Assembly: GCA_900549995.1 (NCBI GenBank)
Contig: URQQ01000032.1
Location: 1 to 53,415 of the forward strand
Direction: 5' to 3'
Source of the DNA: an uncultured Lachnospiraceae bacterium
GTDB lineage: Bacteria; Bacillota; Clostridia; Lachnospirales; Lachnospiraceae
DNA: 53,415 nt
The notes beneath the pieces were generated by a model. The model had not been told where the DNA came from. It made no database searches and worked only from the letters and a program-made list of their open reading frames with translations. Shown here in pieces: positions 41,672 through 50,466 of this stretch. The number at the start of each line of letters is the position of its first letter. The first letter of the stretch is position 1. A program made the position numbers and the translations under genes.

Positions 41672-42382
41672 TTAATGCAATTTTTCTTGTTCTAGCCACT
41701 CTGTTTTATCTGGAGTGATAACCAATATATCCACATTACCCCCAACAGTTTCAACAGTATTTAAAAAGTGCATTGTTTTAATAGTAGTTTCAACTGCATA
41801 CTTTGCAAAATCAATGGCATCCTGCAATGTAAAAAAATTCCAATAAATTTCATTGTTTGGGAGGTCACTATAAGTCCCATCATCATTTTTTACCGCACAA
41901 TTCTTTATCAATCTTGTTAAAGTAAGTGTTTCTCCATTCCATGTAGCACCTTGATTTATGGTATCCACTGGAAATATATTTGAATCGATTAATTGTATTT
42001 TGAAAATAGCTTGTTCTTTTTTCTGTCCATTGTCTGTATATCCGGCGACAATAAAATCAGTATTTGGTATTGGCTGATATGGAGAGAAAAAATCAATTAT
42101 CATTTGTGGAATTTCCGATACAATCGTTTCTTTACTGACTTTTTCTCTAATGAATTGTTGAATATAACCTGTGATTGGCTTCCCATCTATCGAAGAATCA
42201 CCACAAGTTGAAATACCGCAACCATTTGGACATATAAAAGTTTTATCTGTTGAATTAGTTGTATGTATACCATGATAAACCGTAACAGAATTTCCATTTT
42301 GTACCGTTGTATGATATGTTGTTCTTCTATCACTTGCTAAAACAATTCCCTCGTTTACATGAACTGCAATTATGAATGACAT
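41672..42382 (-). CDS. Ntn-hydrolase, proteasome beta-like protein
   Basis: 236 residues, intact. The opening SFIIAVHVNEGIVLASDRRTTYH matches the start of proteasome beta-type Ntn hydrolases (xxxGI...G.VLASD.R.T), with Ser2 exposed if Met is removed, where the Thr/Ser nucleophile would be. Later NGCGISTCGDSSIDGKPITGYIQQF matches the typical G.D...L...I region. No signal peptide. GGAGG lies 8 bases before ATG 42382. It sits as cargo between orf22 and the tcpA ruin of the conjugative element. Peptidase activity and target are unknown. Confidence 0.65.
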   Translation of the reverse strand: MSFIIAVHVNEGIVLASDRRTTYHTTVQNGNSVTVYHGIHTTNSTDKTFICPNGCGISTCGDSSIDGKPITGYIQQFIREKVSKETIVSEIPQMIIDFFSPYQPIPNTDFIVAGYTDNGQKKEQAIFKIQLIDSNIFPVDTINQGATWNGETLTLTRLIKNCAVKNDDGTYSDLPNNEIYWNFFTLQDAIDFAKYAVETTIKTMHFLNTVETVGGNVDILVITPDKTEWLEQEKLH

Positions 42383-42414
42383 AGCGTTAACCTCCTTAAC
42401 ATGCTTTTAAAATA

Positions 42415-42836
42415 TTATACAACTAAGAAATGAAATGAACAATCAGAAATGCAGAAATAACTATTTTTATGCTGTCCATGTGAAATATTGCACTGCTGAT
42501 TTTCTGCTGGTTTTCCCTTCAAGGCAATATCTTCCGTCTTAATGAACCAGTTCACATCTGCACCTTGAAAAGTGGCATTTGCTACTGTGTCAGCAACAGG
42601 ATTGATAAGCTCTATCTCTACGTTGTAGTCAAATTCCTTTAACGGAACAGTGGCAGGAATTGATACCTGTATCATGCGTCCCTGTCCACGGAATTTAAGG
42701 TTGTAAGTACGTTCCTTGATTTCGTCACCTACCGTGCCGTCCTCATTCTGGATATACACCTCACGTCTTAATGCTGAAAACTTTAACTGCCCGAATGTCT
42801 TTTCTTTTTCAATCACGATACCGTTTGCTGATCTCA
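42415..42836 (-). CDS. DUF961 (YdcP-like, Tn916 orf22 type) protein, start and end altered
   Basis: A conjugative-element protein of the DUF961 family: IEKEKTFGQLKFSALRREVYIQ ... GQGRMIQVSIPATVPLKEF. Upstream in-frame codons LRSANGIV also belong to the family, and AAGGAGG lies 9 bases before a CTG (42836) where relatives would have ATG. Either a CTG or the GTG at 42816 must start it. After KPAENQQ the tail (CNISHGQHKNSYF...) does not look like the family, so the 3' end was probably rearranged when the Ntn-hydrolase gene joined. Confidence 0.65.
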
Positions 42837-42851
42837 GATGTTTAGACCTCC

Positions 42852-43172
42852 TTATTTATTCTCTGCTGGTAACATATCGTCTGCCAGCAGGATATAGTTT
42901 GTAAACCCTCTTGTGCCAATCTTATAGCCCTCTGCCGTAATGCGTGGGTTAATTAGCTTCACTTTCTGCTCTGGCTGAAAATGCTTTTCCCCAGCTTCAG
43001 CAAGAAGCAACACGATAATATTATCTGCCCTCTGCACGTCACTGTAAAGGTTGTAGCTTCGGGACACTGCCGTTACACATCCGATCCTGCGCTGTACAAC
43101 CTCGCTTTCTCCTGCATATTCCAAATTGTCGAATGTCTTTTTCATGTTCGGCACCACAAATTTAAGTTCCAT
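42852..43172 (-). CDS. DUF961 (YdcP-like, Tn916 orf23 type) protein
   Basis: 106 residues, apparently intact: MELKFVVPNMKKTFDNLEYAGE ... ADNIIVLLLAEAGEKHFQPEQKVKLINPRITAEGYKIGTRGFTNYILLADDM. The family sits at the leading end of Tn916-like conjugative elements, upstream of orf22 and tcpA, as here. The role is not settled; a part in replication or transfer of the excised element is suspected. ATG 43172 follows GAGG. Confidence 0.85.
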   Translation of the reverse strand: MELKFVVPNMKKTFDNLEYAGESEVVQRRIGCVTAVSRSYNLYSDVQRADNIIVLLLAEAGEKHFQPEQKVKLINPRITAEGYKIGTRGFTNYILLADDMLPAENK

Positions 43173-43383
43173 ATGTTTTTACCTCGTTTCTTTCTTTTGA
43201 TAGTTATTGTTTATATGGGGGAGCTACAATCCCCCTTCCCCTAGCGGACTGCTTTTTTCTATCAATCCAAAAGATGAATGACAGAAAAGAAACAGTTTGG
43301 AGTTTGAGTTCTGGGGTAAGCGTTCTATTGCGGAGGGGAACGGGACTGCTCCTGTATATGTTTTCCTGCCATATTGATACGTC

Positions 43384-43712
43384 CTATGACTTCTTAGCTT
43401 TACGTTTCTTCAAGAAGTATGTTCCAGCTAATGCAATGCCAGAAGCTCCCAGCAGAGCAAGCAAACCGATAATGTTTGTTATATCGCCTGTCTTTGGACT
43501 GGTGTATTTGGTGTGGACGGCTGTTCTGGTTCTTCTGGGGCAGGTGTTTCGGATTTCTCTTTGACAGATACTGCCTGCCCTTTGTCCGTGGTGTCTTTAT
43601 GTTCTGTAATTTTTTTCGGTTTATCTGGATTGCTTAAATCATATAATTCCTCAAACGTCACAAGCTGTTTTCCGCCAAGCTCGGAAGCGTCAAAGGTAAA
43701 GATAATCTTTCA
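43384..43712 (-). pseudogene. 3' end of a sortase-anchored surface protein
   Basis: The C-terminal piece reads IIFTFDASELGGKQLVTFEELYDLSNPDKPKKITEHKD ... PAPEEPEQPSTPNTP. After loss of one base near 43505 it continues SPKTGD, a hydrophobic helix (ITNIIGLLALLGASGIALAGTYFL) and the charged tail KKRKAKKS. This is a Cna-type adhesin end with a variant sorting signal (SPKTG). The 5' part and start are missing. It was cargo or a surface gene of the conjugative element. Confidence 0.7.
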
Positions 43713-44131
43713 TTTTGGGTAATAAAATAGCCGTCCATTTCTGAACGGCTGGGAATAGAAAAGGAACGCCGATTTTATGCGTTCCGTTGTCTATATGCTT
43801 TATTCAATTTTGATGTTCAATACTGATGTGTTGTACCATATCTTTGCAAATCCCAGAATATCAGCGTATCAAGGCTCATTCGTCAGTAGGAAATAAGTAG
43901 TAAAATGAATGGTTGTTATCCTTTGATATTACGATAGATGCAGTGTTTTGGGGGATAATCAAGATTTTACTGTGTTTTAAATTTAAAAAGCAGATTTTTA
44001 AAATTACAGAAACATGTCACAACTATATACAAACTCTGACCTAAATGACATATTATGAGATGTATCCGATCCGGATAGACACAAAAAATAAATAGAATAT
44101 CATCTGATGGGAAAATTGTCTTACTCTCTTC
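43713..44131. other. Edge of the decayed element
   Basis: 419 bases without a gene. Two hairpins stand at 43729-43750 (AGCCGT/ACGGCT) and 43763-43785 (GGAACGC/GCGTTCC). Both have T-rich tails on the minus strand, as for terminators of a lost upstream gene. AGTAGTAAAA-like sequence near 43900 resembles that near 40190 beside the integrase end, possibly old element ends. No clean direct repeat was found. Confidence 0.4.
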
Positions 44132-44827
44132 TTACCCCCTGATCGCAATATGAATATCCATATAGGAACTCCCATCTTTTTCGTAGCTCTTTTCAAAGCA
44201 GGTAATAAGATCCTTTGATTGATCCAATTCCATATTATTGACCTCCATGTACCGCATCAGAGTTTTGTATGCATTTGGAATTAATGAAAATGGTGCGGTG
44301 AAAGGTTCTTTAATTGTAATGACGGCATATGGATGGTCGTTTTGTGAGAGGATTTCTAACTTGCAGCAGGTGTTAACAAAATCTTCCGGTAAAATACATG
44401 CAGCAGTGTAACCATGCATATGATAAACATTTATCTGCTCCTGAGAGACGAAGGGGAAGTCCCAGCCTATGAGCTGCGCATGTTCAATCCCGCATGAATT
44501 GGCCCAGCCTTTTATATGATTCATTGCGTCTTCTTCAGGAGCGCTGCTGATTACGGCGTACCTGACATAGCGAAATGCCGGAACTTTATCAATTCTGATA
44601 TTTGTATATGCCTCGTTGTCTGAGTTCATATTTTCCCGCAATAGCGAATCCATTGAACAGGAGAAGAGACTGCACAGATTTATGGCCTTTTCCATTTCCG
44701 GAAAGGCAGAATCCATCTCCCATTTCGATACTGTCTGGCGGGAGACACCCATTTTTTCTGCCAATTCATCTTGTGTCATTCCCTTATGCATTTTTCTGAG
44801 AAACTGTAGGTTTTGTCCGAAGCTCAT
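44132..44827 (-). CDS. XRE regulator with GyrI-like effector domain
   Basis: 231 residues. The N-terminal Cro/C1 helix-turn-helix (MTQDELAEKMGVSRQTVSKWE) is followed by a linker. From about residue 75 comes a GyrI-like small-molecule domain (IRIDKVPAFRYVRYAVISSAP ... YHMHGYTAACILPEDF ... PFTAPFSLIPNAYKTLMRYME). GGAG lies 8 bases before ATG 44827. It is transcribed away from the rhamnosidase gene; the gap between carries an inverted repeat that may be its operator. It may mark the return to chromosomal sequence. Confidence 0.85.
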   Translation of the reverse strand: MSFGQNLQFLRKMHKGMTQDELAEKMGVSRQTVSKWEMDSAFPEMEKAINLCSLFSCSMDSLLRENMNSDNEAYTNIRIDKVPAFRYVRYAVISSAPEEDAMNHIKGWANSCGIEHAQLIGWDFPFVSQEQINVYHMHGYTAACILPEDFVNTCCKLEILSQNDHPYAVITIKEPFTAPFSLIPNAYKTLMRYMEVNNMELDQSKDLITCFEKSYEKDGSSYMDIHIAIRG

Positions 44828-45244
44828 TGATCATTCTCCTTATTGTTTGATAGATACATTATATTAAATAAAAAAAGGTAAGTACACCAATTTAGAGTTT
44901 CGGATTGAAAGATATACGCAACCTGAAGTTGCGTATAATCCGCTTCGACACATAGCTTTGCATCTGATAACTGATATCGCGGTTATCCGGTGGAAGGCTT
45001 TTTTTGTTACCTAAAAGTGAATGCGGTATGGGAATCGCGATTGTTTCATTTAGATATAGTAAAAAAATACAAAATTTTTACTTTACAAATTGATAACAAT
45101 TTATTGACGTGTAGTACAATAAATGATATATATATAATAAATAAGCTTATTTGATACAAAATGACAGCAAAATGCACAATAAAAGATAGAAAAAGTGATA
45201 GTAAAAAAATGAGATAAATTTACTGCACCGCGAGGAGATAGGAA
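44828..45244. other. Divergent regulatory gap
   Basis: 417 bases. ATACGCAAC (44914-44922) and GTTGCGTAT (44928-44936) form a 9-base inverted repeat whose right arm overlaps TATAAT (44934-44939), like a repressor site on a promoter. Further right is the rhamnosidase promoter. No gene is seen. Confidence 0.5.
45104..45132 (+). promoter_or_regulatory. Promoter of the rhamnosidase/ABC operon
   Basis: TTGACG (45104-45109), 17 bases, TATATA (45127-45132), with a leader of about 105 bases. Confidence 0.6.
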
Positions 45245-47920
45245 ATGAATGTAAGCATATTTTGCGAATACTTAAAAAATCCGATTGGAATTGACTGTGA
45301 GCAGCCCAGATTTTCCTGGCAGACAGAGGAAAACTGTGGCGGATTTCAGCAGACAGGGTATCGGATACTGATTGGCCGGGAACAGGAACATTTATTAAGC
45401 GGCCAGGGAATCGTATGGGATTCTGGTGTAGTTTTATCTGCCCAGTCTGAAAATATTATATATAACGGAACACCATTGATGACTGCATGCAGTTATTATT
45501 ACATGGTACAGGTTTTGGATGATGCCAAAGAGGTGCATGTCAGTGACACGGGAGTCTTTACCACCGGAATTATGAAGCCGGATCAATGGCAGGCAATGTG
45601 GGTTGGTTCCGCATTGATGAATCAGCATACTTTCTGGTTCCGCAGTTGTCTTAACGTTGACCGGAAAATGGTGGAATCGGCATATGCTTTCGTCATCAGC
45701 CCGAATTATTATGTATTGACAGTGAATGGAAATGCCACGACGGATACGGTTTTAAATAATGCATGGACTGACTGCGAAAAAAGTATTTTGTACAAAACCT
45801 ATGAAATTACAAATCATTTACGTCAAGGTGAAAATGTCTTCGGTATTGAACTTGGAAACGGGTGGAATGCTCTGGAGATGGGAATTGATGGTGATGGGTT
45901 AGGCGAACATCAATTTTCAGTGCAGGTATATCTCAAATATACGGATGGAACTTCCGGGTGGATTTTAAGCCATCCCGATGACTGGAAATACACGACAGAG
46001 GGGCCGATTAAGTTTAATAATATTTACCATGGTGAAGTGTATGATGCCCGCAGGGAGATTCCGGGGTGGGATGAACCAGAGTATGATCTTGCGGGTTCGG
46101 AATTATTATGGAGAGACGCTGTTGAATTTGAACCCCTGAAGGGGATTGTAAGGGCGGAGATGATGGAGCCGATCAAAGTTGTGGCGGAAATCACACCGAA
46201 GCAGGTATACGAACTGCCTGATCACAGTTTTGTATATGATATGGGGCAGAACTTTGCCGGATGGGTAAGGATTGCGGTACAGGAAGCGGAAGGAACAAGA
46301 ATTGATCTGTCATACTCGGAACTGGAACATGAGGATCATACGTTGAACAAGATGACACTGCGGGGTGTCAGGGCAACTGATACATATATCTGTAAGGGTG
46401 ACAAAACAGAGACTTATGAACCGAGGTTCACTTATCATGGTTTCCGTTACGTACAGATCTCCGGCGTAAGCAAAAAGCCGATGGAAGTGACCGGATGTGT
46501 AGTCAGATCCGCGGTGGAACGGATTGGACATTTTCAGTGTTCCGATCCGATGCTGAATCAACTGCAGAGCAATATTACCTGGACGGAGGAGAGCAACCTG
46601 CATGGACTGCCGACCGATTGCCCGCAGCGTGATGAGCGTCTGGGATGGTTAAATGATATGACAGTGCGCAATGAATGTGCCATTTATAACTTCCGTCTTC
46701 CTCTGTTGTATGAGAAATGGCTCCAGGATATCCGTGATGCCCAGGGTGAAGTTACCGGTGCAATTACAGACACCGCGCCGTTTCGGCGGTTTGGCTCGAG
46801 GCCGGCAGATCCGGTCAGCAGTTCGTTTCTGCTGATTCCCTGGAATATATACTGTCATTACCGGGATGAGAGAATTATCCGGGATAATTATGAGCCGATG
46901 AAACGATGGATTGGGTATCTGTTTCGGAATGCGAATGATTACATATTAAAGTATTCACATATGGGCGACTGGGCGGCCCCGATCGGTGGAACAGACCATA
47001 ACAGTGTCGGCGGCGGTGCGGTTTCTACAATTACACCGACTCAATTGATGGCGACCGGTTATCTTTATTACGATTGCATTTTGATGGTTAAGATGGCACG
47101 GGTGATGGGCCGGGAAGAAGATGCGGCATATTACACAGAAAAGGCAGAGCAGGTAAAAGAAGCATTTCAACATGAATACTATAACAAAAAAGAAAAATAT
47201 TATGCGTCTAACAGCCAGGCCAGCAATACATTTCCACTCTATCTTGGCCTGGTGCCGGAAGAGGATAAACCAGCAGTTCTTAAGAACCTGATCAAGGATA
47301 TAAAAGAGCATGAGATTCATCTGACGACCGGAAATCTCTGCAGCAGATATTTAATTGAAGTGTTATTCCAGAATCACCAGGAAGATCTGGCATATCAGCT
47401 GCTGACCCAGACCAGCTATCCGGGGTGGGGATACATGATTGAGAATGGGGCGACAACCATCTGGGAAAGATGGGAAAAGATTGTAGATGAGAATTCTTTC
47501 CTCAGTCATATGGCATCATACAACCATCCGATGAACGGTGCGGTTGGGGTATGTTTTTATAAATACATTGTCGGAATCAACATTGATGAGGAGAAACCTG
47601 CTTTTGAACATTTCACTGTAAAACCGTTGATGCCGCGCGCGTTGTCTTCTGCAAGGGCGTGCATAGAGACAATACGCGGCGAGGTAGCTGTGGAGTGGGC
47701 GAAGGACGAAAACTTCCATGTAGAATTAAAGGTACGGGTACCATTTAACAGTACAGCGGATATTTTCCTGCCAATTGAGCACCTGAATCAGGAACATATA
47801 ACAGTGGAAATAAATGGGAAAGAAGCCTTAGATAGTGACGGGCGGTGCCTGGGAGTATATGATGGTTTTGTGAAATTCAGGATTCAGTCCGGCGAACATT
47901 GCTTTAAAGTAAAAGATTAG
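45245..47920 (+). CDS. Alpha-L-rhamnosidase, glycoside hydrolase family 78
   Basis: 891 residues, typical for GH78. N-terminal beta-sandwich domains (IGIDCEQPRFSWQTEENCGGF; NYYVLTVNGNATTDTVLNNAWTDCEK) precede the (alpha/alpha)6 catalytic barrel. The barrel carries DCPQRDERLGW (residues 458-468), the acidic active-site motif, and ATTIWERWEKI further on. A C-terminal beta-domain closes it. It has no signal peptide, so it acts in the cytoplasm on imported rhamnosides. GGAGATAGGAA precedes ATG. It is followed 31 bases later by the ABC importer genes, which suggests that the importer brings in its substrate or product. Confidence 0.95.
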   Translation: MNVSIFCEYLKNPIGIDCEQPRFSWQTEENCGGFQQTGYRILIGREQEHLLSGQGIVWDSGVVLSAQSENIIYNGTPLMTACSYYYMVQVLDDAKEVHVSDTGVFTTGIMKPDQWQAMWVGSALMNQHTFWFRSCLNVDRKMVESAYAFVISPNYYVLTVNGNATTDTVLNNAWTDCEKSILYKTYEITNHLRQGENVFGIELGNGWNALEMGIDGDGLGEHQFSVQVYLKYTDGTSGWILSHPDDWKYTTEGPIKFNNIYHGEVYDARREIPGWDEPEYDLAGSELLWRDAVEFEPLKGIVRAEMMEPIKVVAEITPKQVYELPDHSFVYDMGQNFAGWVRIAVQEAEGTRIDLSYSELEHEDHTLNKMTLRGVRATDTYICKGDKTETYEPRFTYHGFRYVQISGVSKKPMEVTGCVVRSAVERIGHFQCSDPMLNQLQSNITWTEESNLHGLPTDCPQRDERLGWLNDMTVRNECAIYNFRLPLLYEKWLQDIRDAQGEVTGAITDTAPFRRFGSRPADPVSSSFLLIPWNIYCHYRDERIIRDNYEPMKRWIGYLFRNANDYILKYSHMGDWAAPIGGTDHNSVGGGAVSTITPTQLMATGYLYYDCILMVKMARVMGREEDAAYYTEKAEQVKEAFQHEYYNKKEKYYASNSQASNTFPLYLGLVPEEDKPAVLKNLIKDIKEHEIHLTTGNLCSRYLIEVLFQNHQEDLAYQLLTQTSYPGWGYMIENGATTIWERWEKIVDENSFLSHMASYNHPMNGAVGVCFYKYIVGINIDEEKPAFEHFTVKPLMPRALSSARACIETIRGEVAVEWAKDENFHVELKVRVPFNSTADIFLPIEHLNQEHITVEINGKEALDSDGRCLGVYDGFVKFRIQSGEHCFKVKD

Positions 47921-47951
47921 CCGAAGAGAAGAATGAGAATGGAGGAGCAGG

Positions 47952-49463
47952 ATGGATAAAGCAAAAGAATATAAAATCTGGTTTGATTCAATTACGATGC
48001 AGTTTCCAGGTGTTCTGGCGCTGGATGACGTGAGCCTGGGAGTCAAACCCGGTACAGTTCATGTGCTGATGGGAGAAAACGGTGCCGGTAAGTCGACTTT
48101 GATGAAGATTCTCAATGGATCTTACCAGCCAAGCGGCGGGAATATCTTCATTGACGGCGAGAAGGTGGCATTCCGCAGCATTGAAGATGCCGCGAAGCAT
48201 AACATATCAATGATTTATCAGGAACTTAACTACATTCCTGATATGACGGTTGAGAAGTTTATCATGTTATGCCATGAACCGCAGAAAATGGGCTTTATAA
48301 ACTGGAAAGAGGTAAACCGGACCGCGAAGCAGATTCTGGAAGAGGAAAAGATAGATATTGATCCAAAACAGACGCTGAGAAATCTGTCAGTATCAGAAGT
48401 GCAGCTGCTTGAAATTATCCGGGAGATACGCAGCAATGATGTGAAGATCCTGATTATGGATGAACCGACCTCCGCATTGACGGAAAAAGAAGTCGAGGGG
48501 CTGTTTACCAGGATCGAGGCATTGAAAAAGCAGGGGATTACGATCTTATATATTTCTCATAAAATGGATGAAATCTTTCGTATAGCCGATGAAATCAGCG
48601 TAATGCGGGATGGAAAGATGATTCACACCGCTCCTGCATCTGAATTCACTCAAGACAGTATTGTAAAGATGATGGTAGGAAGAGAAATATCAAACGTGTA
48701 CCCGAAAGAACAGGTTGACAAAGGTGAAGTTTTGCTGGAGGTCAGGAATTTAAATTCGGAATATCTGCATCTTAAAAACATCAATCTTAATGTCAGAGCC
48801 GGAGAAATCGTTGGGATCGGCGGTCTGATGGGAGCCGGGCGGACGGAAGTTGTGCGGGCGCTCTACGGACTGGATCCGTTTGACAGTGGTGAAATAAAAG
48901 TGGCAGGCCGTGAAGTCAAGATACGGAATGTCTCGGATGCGATCAGCAGCGGGATTGCCATGGCATCGGAAGACCGGAAGCGTTATGGTCTGGTACTCTG
49001 CCGGAACATTTTGGAAAATGTTTCACTGTCAAGCCAGAGACGGATTTCCAAGGGCGGTTTTCTGAATCTGAAAAAGGAAAAGAAAATCGTGGAAGACTAT
49101 TTTGGCCAGTTGAAGGTAAAGGCGCCGAACATGTATTTTGCTGCGATGAATCTGAGCGGAGGAAACCAGCAGAAAGTGGTTCTGGCAAAGTGTCTGATGA
49201 CGCAGGCGAAAGTCTTGATCTTAGATGAGCCTACCAGAGGAATTGATATAGGTGCCAAGTACGAAATCTATAAACTGATGATCGAATTGGCGAAGGCCGG
49301 AATTGGTATTATATTTATCTCATCAGAGCTTCCGGAATTTATTGGGATGTGTGACCGGGCCTATATTATGTATAAGGGGCAGATTGTGGATGAGATCGAA
49401 AAAGAACAGCTGACACAGGAGAATGTGGTGATGCTGGCAGCAGGAGGGAAAATAAATGAGTAA
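47952..49463 (+). CDS. Sugar ABC importer ATPase (RbsA/MglA type)
   Basis: 503 residues with two ABC domains, as in the CUT2 class. The first has Walker A MGENGAGKST, NLSVSEVQLLEIIREI and DEPTSAL. The second has the degenerate Walker A GGLMGAGRTE, LSGGNQQKVVLAK and DEPTRGIDIGAKYE. It powers import of a monosaccharide. GGAGGAG precedes ATG. The stop overlaps the permease gene by 8 bases. Confidence 0.95.
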   Translation: MDKAKEYKIWFDSITMQFPGVLALDDVSLGVKPGTVHVLMGENGAGKSTLMKILNGSYQPSGGNIFIDGEKVAFRSIEDAAKHNISMIYQELNYIPDMTVEKFIMLCHEPQKMGFINWKEVNRTAKQILEEEKIDIDPKQTLRNLSVSEVQLLEIIREIRSNDVKILIMDEPTSALTEKEVEGLFTRIEALKKQGITILYISHKMDEIFRIADEISVMRDGKMIHTAPASEFTQDSIVKMMVGREISNVYPKEQVDKGEVLLEVRNLNSEYLHLKNINLNVRAGEIVGIGGLMGAGRTEVVRALYGLDPFDSGEIKVAGREVKIRNVSDAISSGIAMASEDRKRYGLVLCRNILENVSLSSQRRISKGGFLNLKKEKKIVEDYFGQLKVKAPNMYFAAMNLSGGNQQKVVLAKCLMTQAKVLILDEPTRGIDIGAKYEIYKLMIELAKAGIGIIFISSELPEFIGMCDRAYIMYKGQIVDEIEKEQLTQENVVMLAAGGKINE

Positions 49464-50424
49464 AAGTAAAGTAAAACCTGGGTTTGACACGATTATGAGA
49501 AAGTACGGCATTTATGTGATTTTTCTGGTGCTTGTAATTGCGGCTTCGTTGTCAACTGAAAGTTTTCTGACTGTAAAGAATATAACAAATGTCCTTCGTC
49601 AGATCAGTGTTATGGGCGTACTGGCACTGGCGGAGATGATGCTTATCATATCCGGGCAGATCGATCTGTCGGTTGGTTCGATTGTGGCCTTGGCGGGAAT
49701 GCTCTCTGTAAATGCTTATCTTAAAACAGGATCTTTTGTGGTATTGTTTGCAGTGGCAATCATAGCGGCCATGCTGCTGAGTGCGTTCAGCGGTATTATG
49801 GTTGCGAAGGTGAAACTGCCGGCGTTCATTGCGACGATGGCAATGGACTGGATTGCCAGAGGTCTGTGTTATCTGTATACAAATGGACAGGCTGTTTATA
49901 AAATCGGAGACTATGGCAAAATATCTACTACATATATCGCAGGGATTCCGCTTCCGGTGTTATTTTTAATCGGAATGGCGGTCATCTGCTGGATTGTCCT
50001 CAACCGGACTACACTGGGAAGAGATGTCTATGCGATCGGTGGAAATGCAGAGGCGGCAAATGCTTCGGGAATTAAAGTGAATAAATCGATTATTATTACC
50101 TTTGCATTTGCCGGATTCCTTACCGGAATCGCAGCGATACTTCAGATCTCGAGAGTGAACTCCGGATACCCGGACACAGCGATGAACTATCATGGCGATG
50201 CGATTGCTGCCGCAGTCATCGGCGGAACCAGTTTTACCGGCGGTATCGGTACAGTTTCAGGCTGTCTGGTTGGAGCATGTATCATGGGATTTTTGAGTAA
50301 TTTCCTGAACCTGATCGGGCTGGGCGCGTATTTCCAAATGGTAACAAAGGGTGCGATTATCCTGATAGCACTGGCAATTGACATTTTAGGAAAGAACAAA
50401 GTGTTAAGAGGGAAAAAGAAATAG
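49456..50424 (+). CDS. Sugar ABC importer permease (RbsC type)
   Basis: 322 residues with eight to ten membrane helices and the family block GQIDLSVGSIVALAGMLSVNAYL. Later come GRDVYAIGGNAEAANASGI (the EAA-like loop that touches the ATPase) and AAAVIGGTSFTGGIGTVSGCLVGA. One permease gene only, so a homodimer is expected. Overlaps the ATPase gene, 42 bases before the binding protein. Confidence 0.95.
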   Translation: MSKSKVKPGFDTIMRKYGIYVIFLVLVIAASLSTESFLTVKNITNVLRQISVMGVLALAEMMLIISGQIDLSVGSIVALAGMLSVNAYLKTGSFVVLFAVAIIAAMLLSAFSGIMVAKVKLPAFIATMAMDWIARGLCYLYTNGQAVYKIGDYGKISTTYIAGIPLPVLFLIGMAVICWIVLNRTTLGRDVYAIGGNAEAANASGIKVNKSIIITFAFAGFLTGIAAILQISRVNSGYPDTAMNYHGDAIAAAVIGGTSFTGGIGTVSGCLVGACIMGFLSNFLNLIGLGAYFQMVTKGAIILIALAIDILGKNKVLRGKKK

Positions 50425-50466
50425 TTCAATCATTCATCACAAACAACATAAAAAGGAGAAGTTAAA

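Noticed and set aside
40185..43910. Clean att repeats of the Tn916-like remnant
   Set aside because: AGTAGTAAAA-like words occur near both ends but no exact repeat longer than about ten bases was found in this AT-rich DNA.
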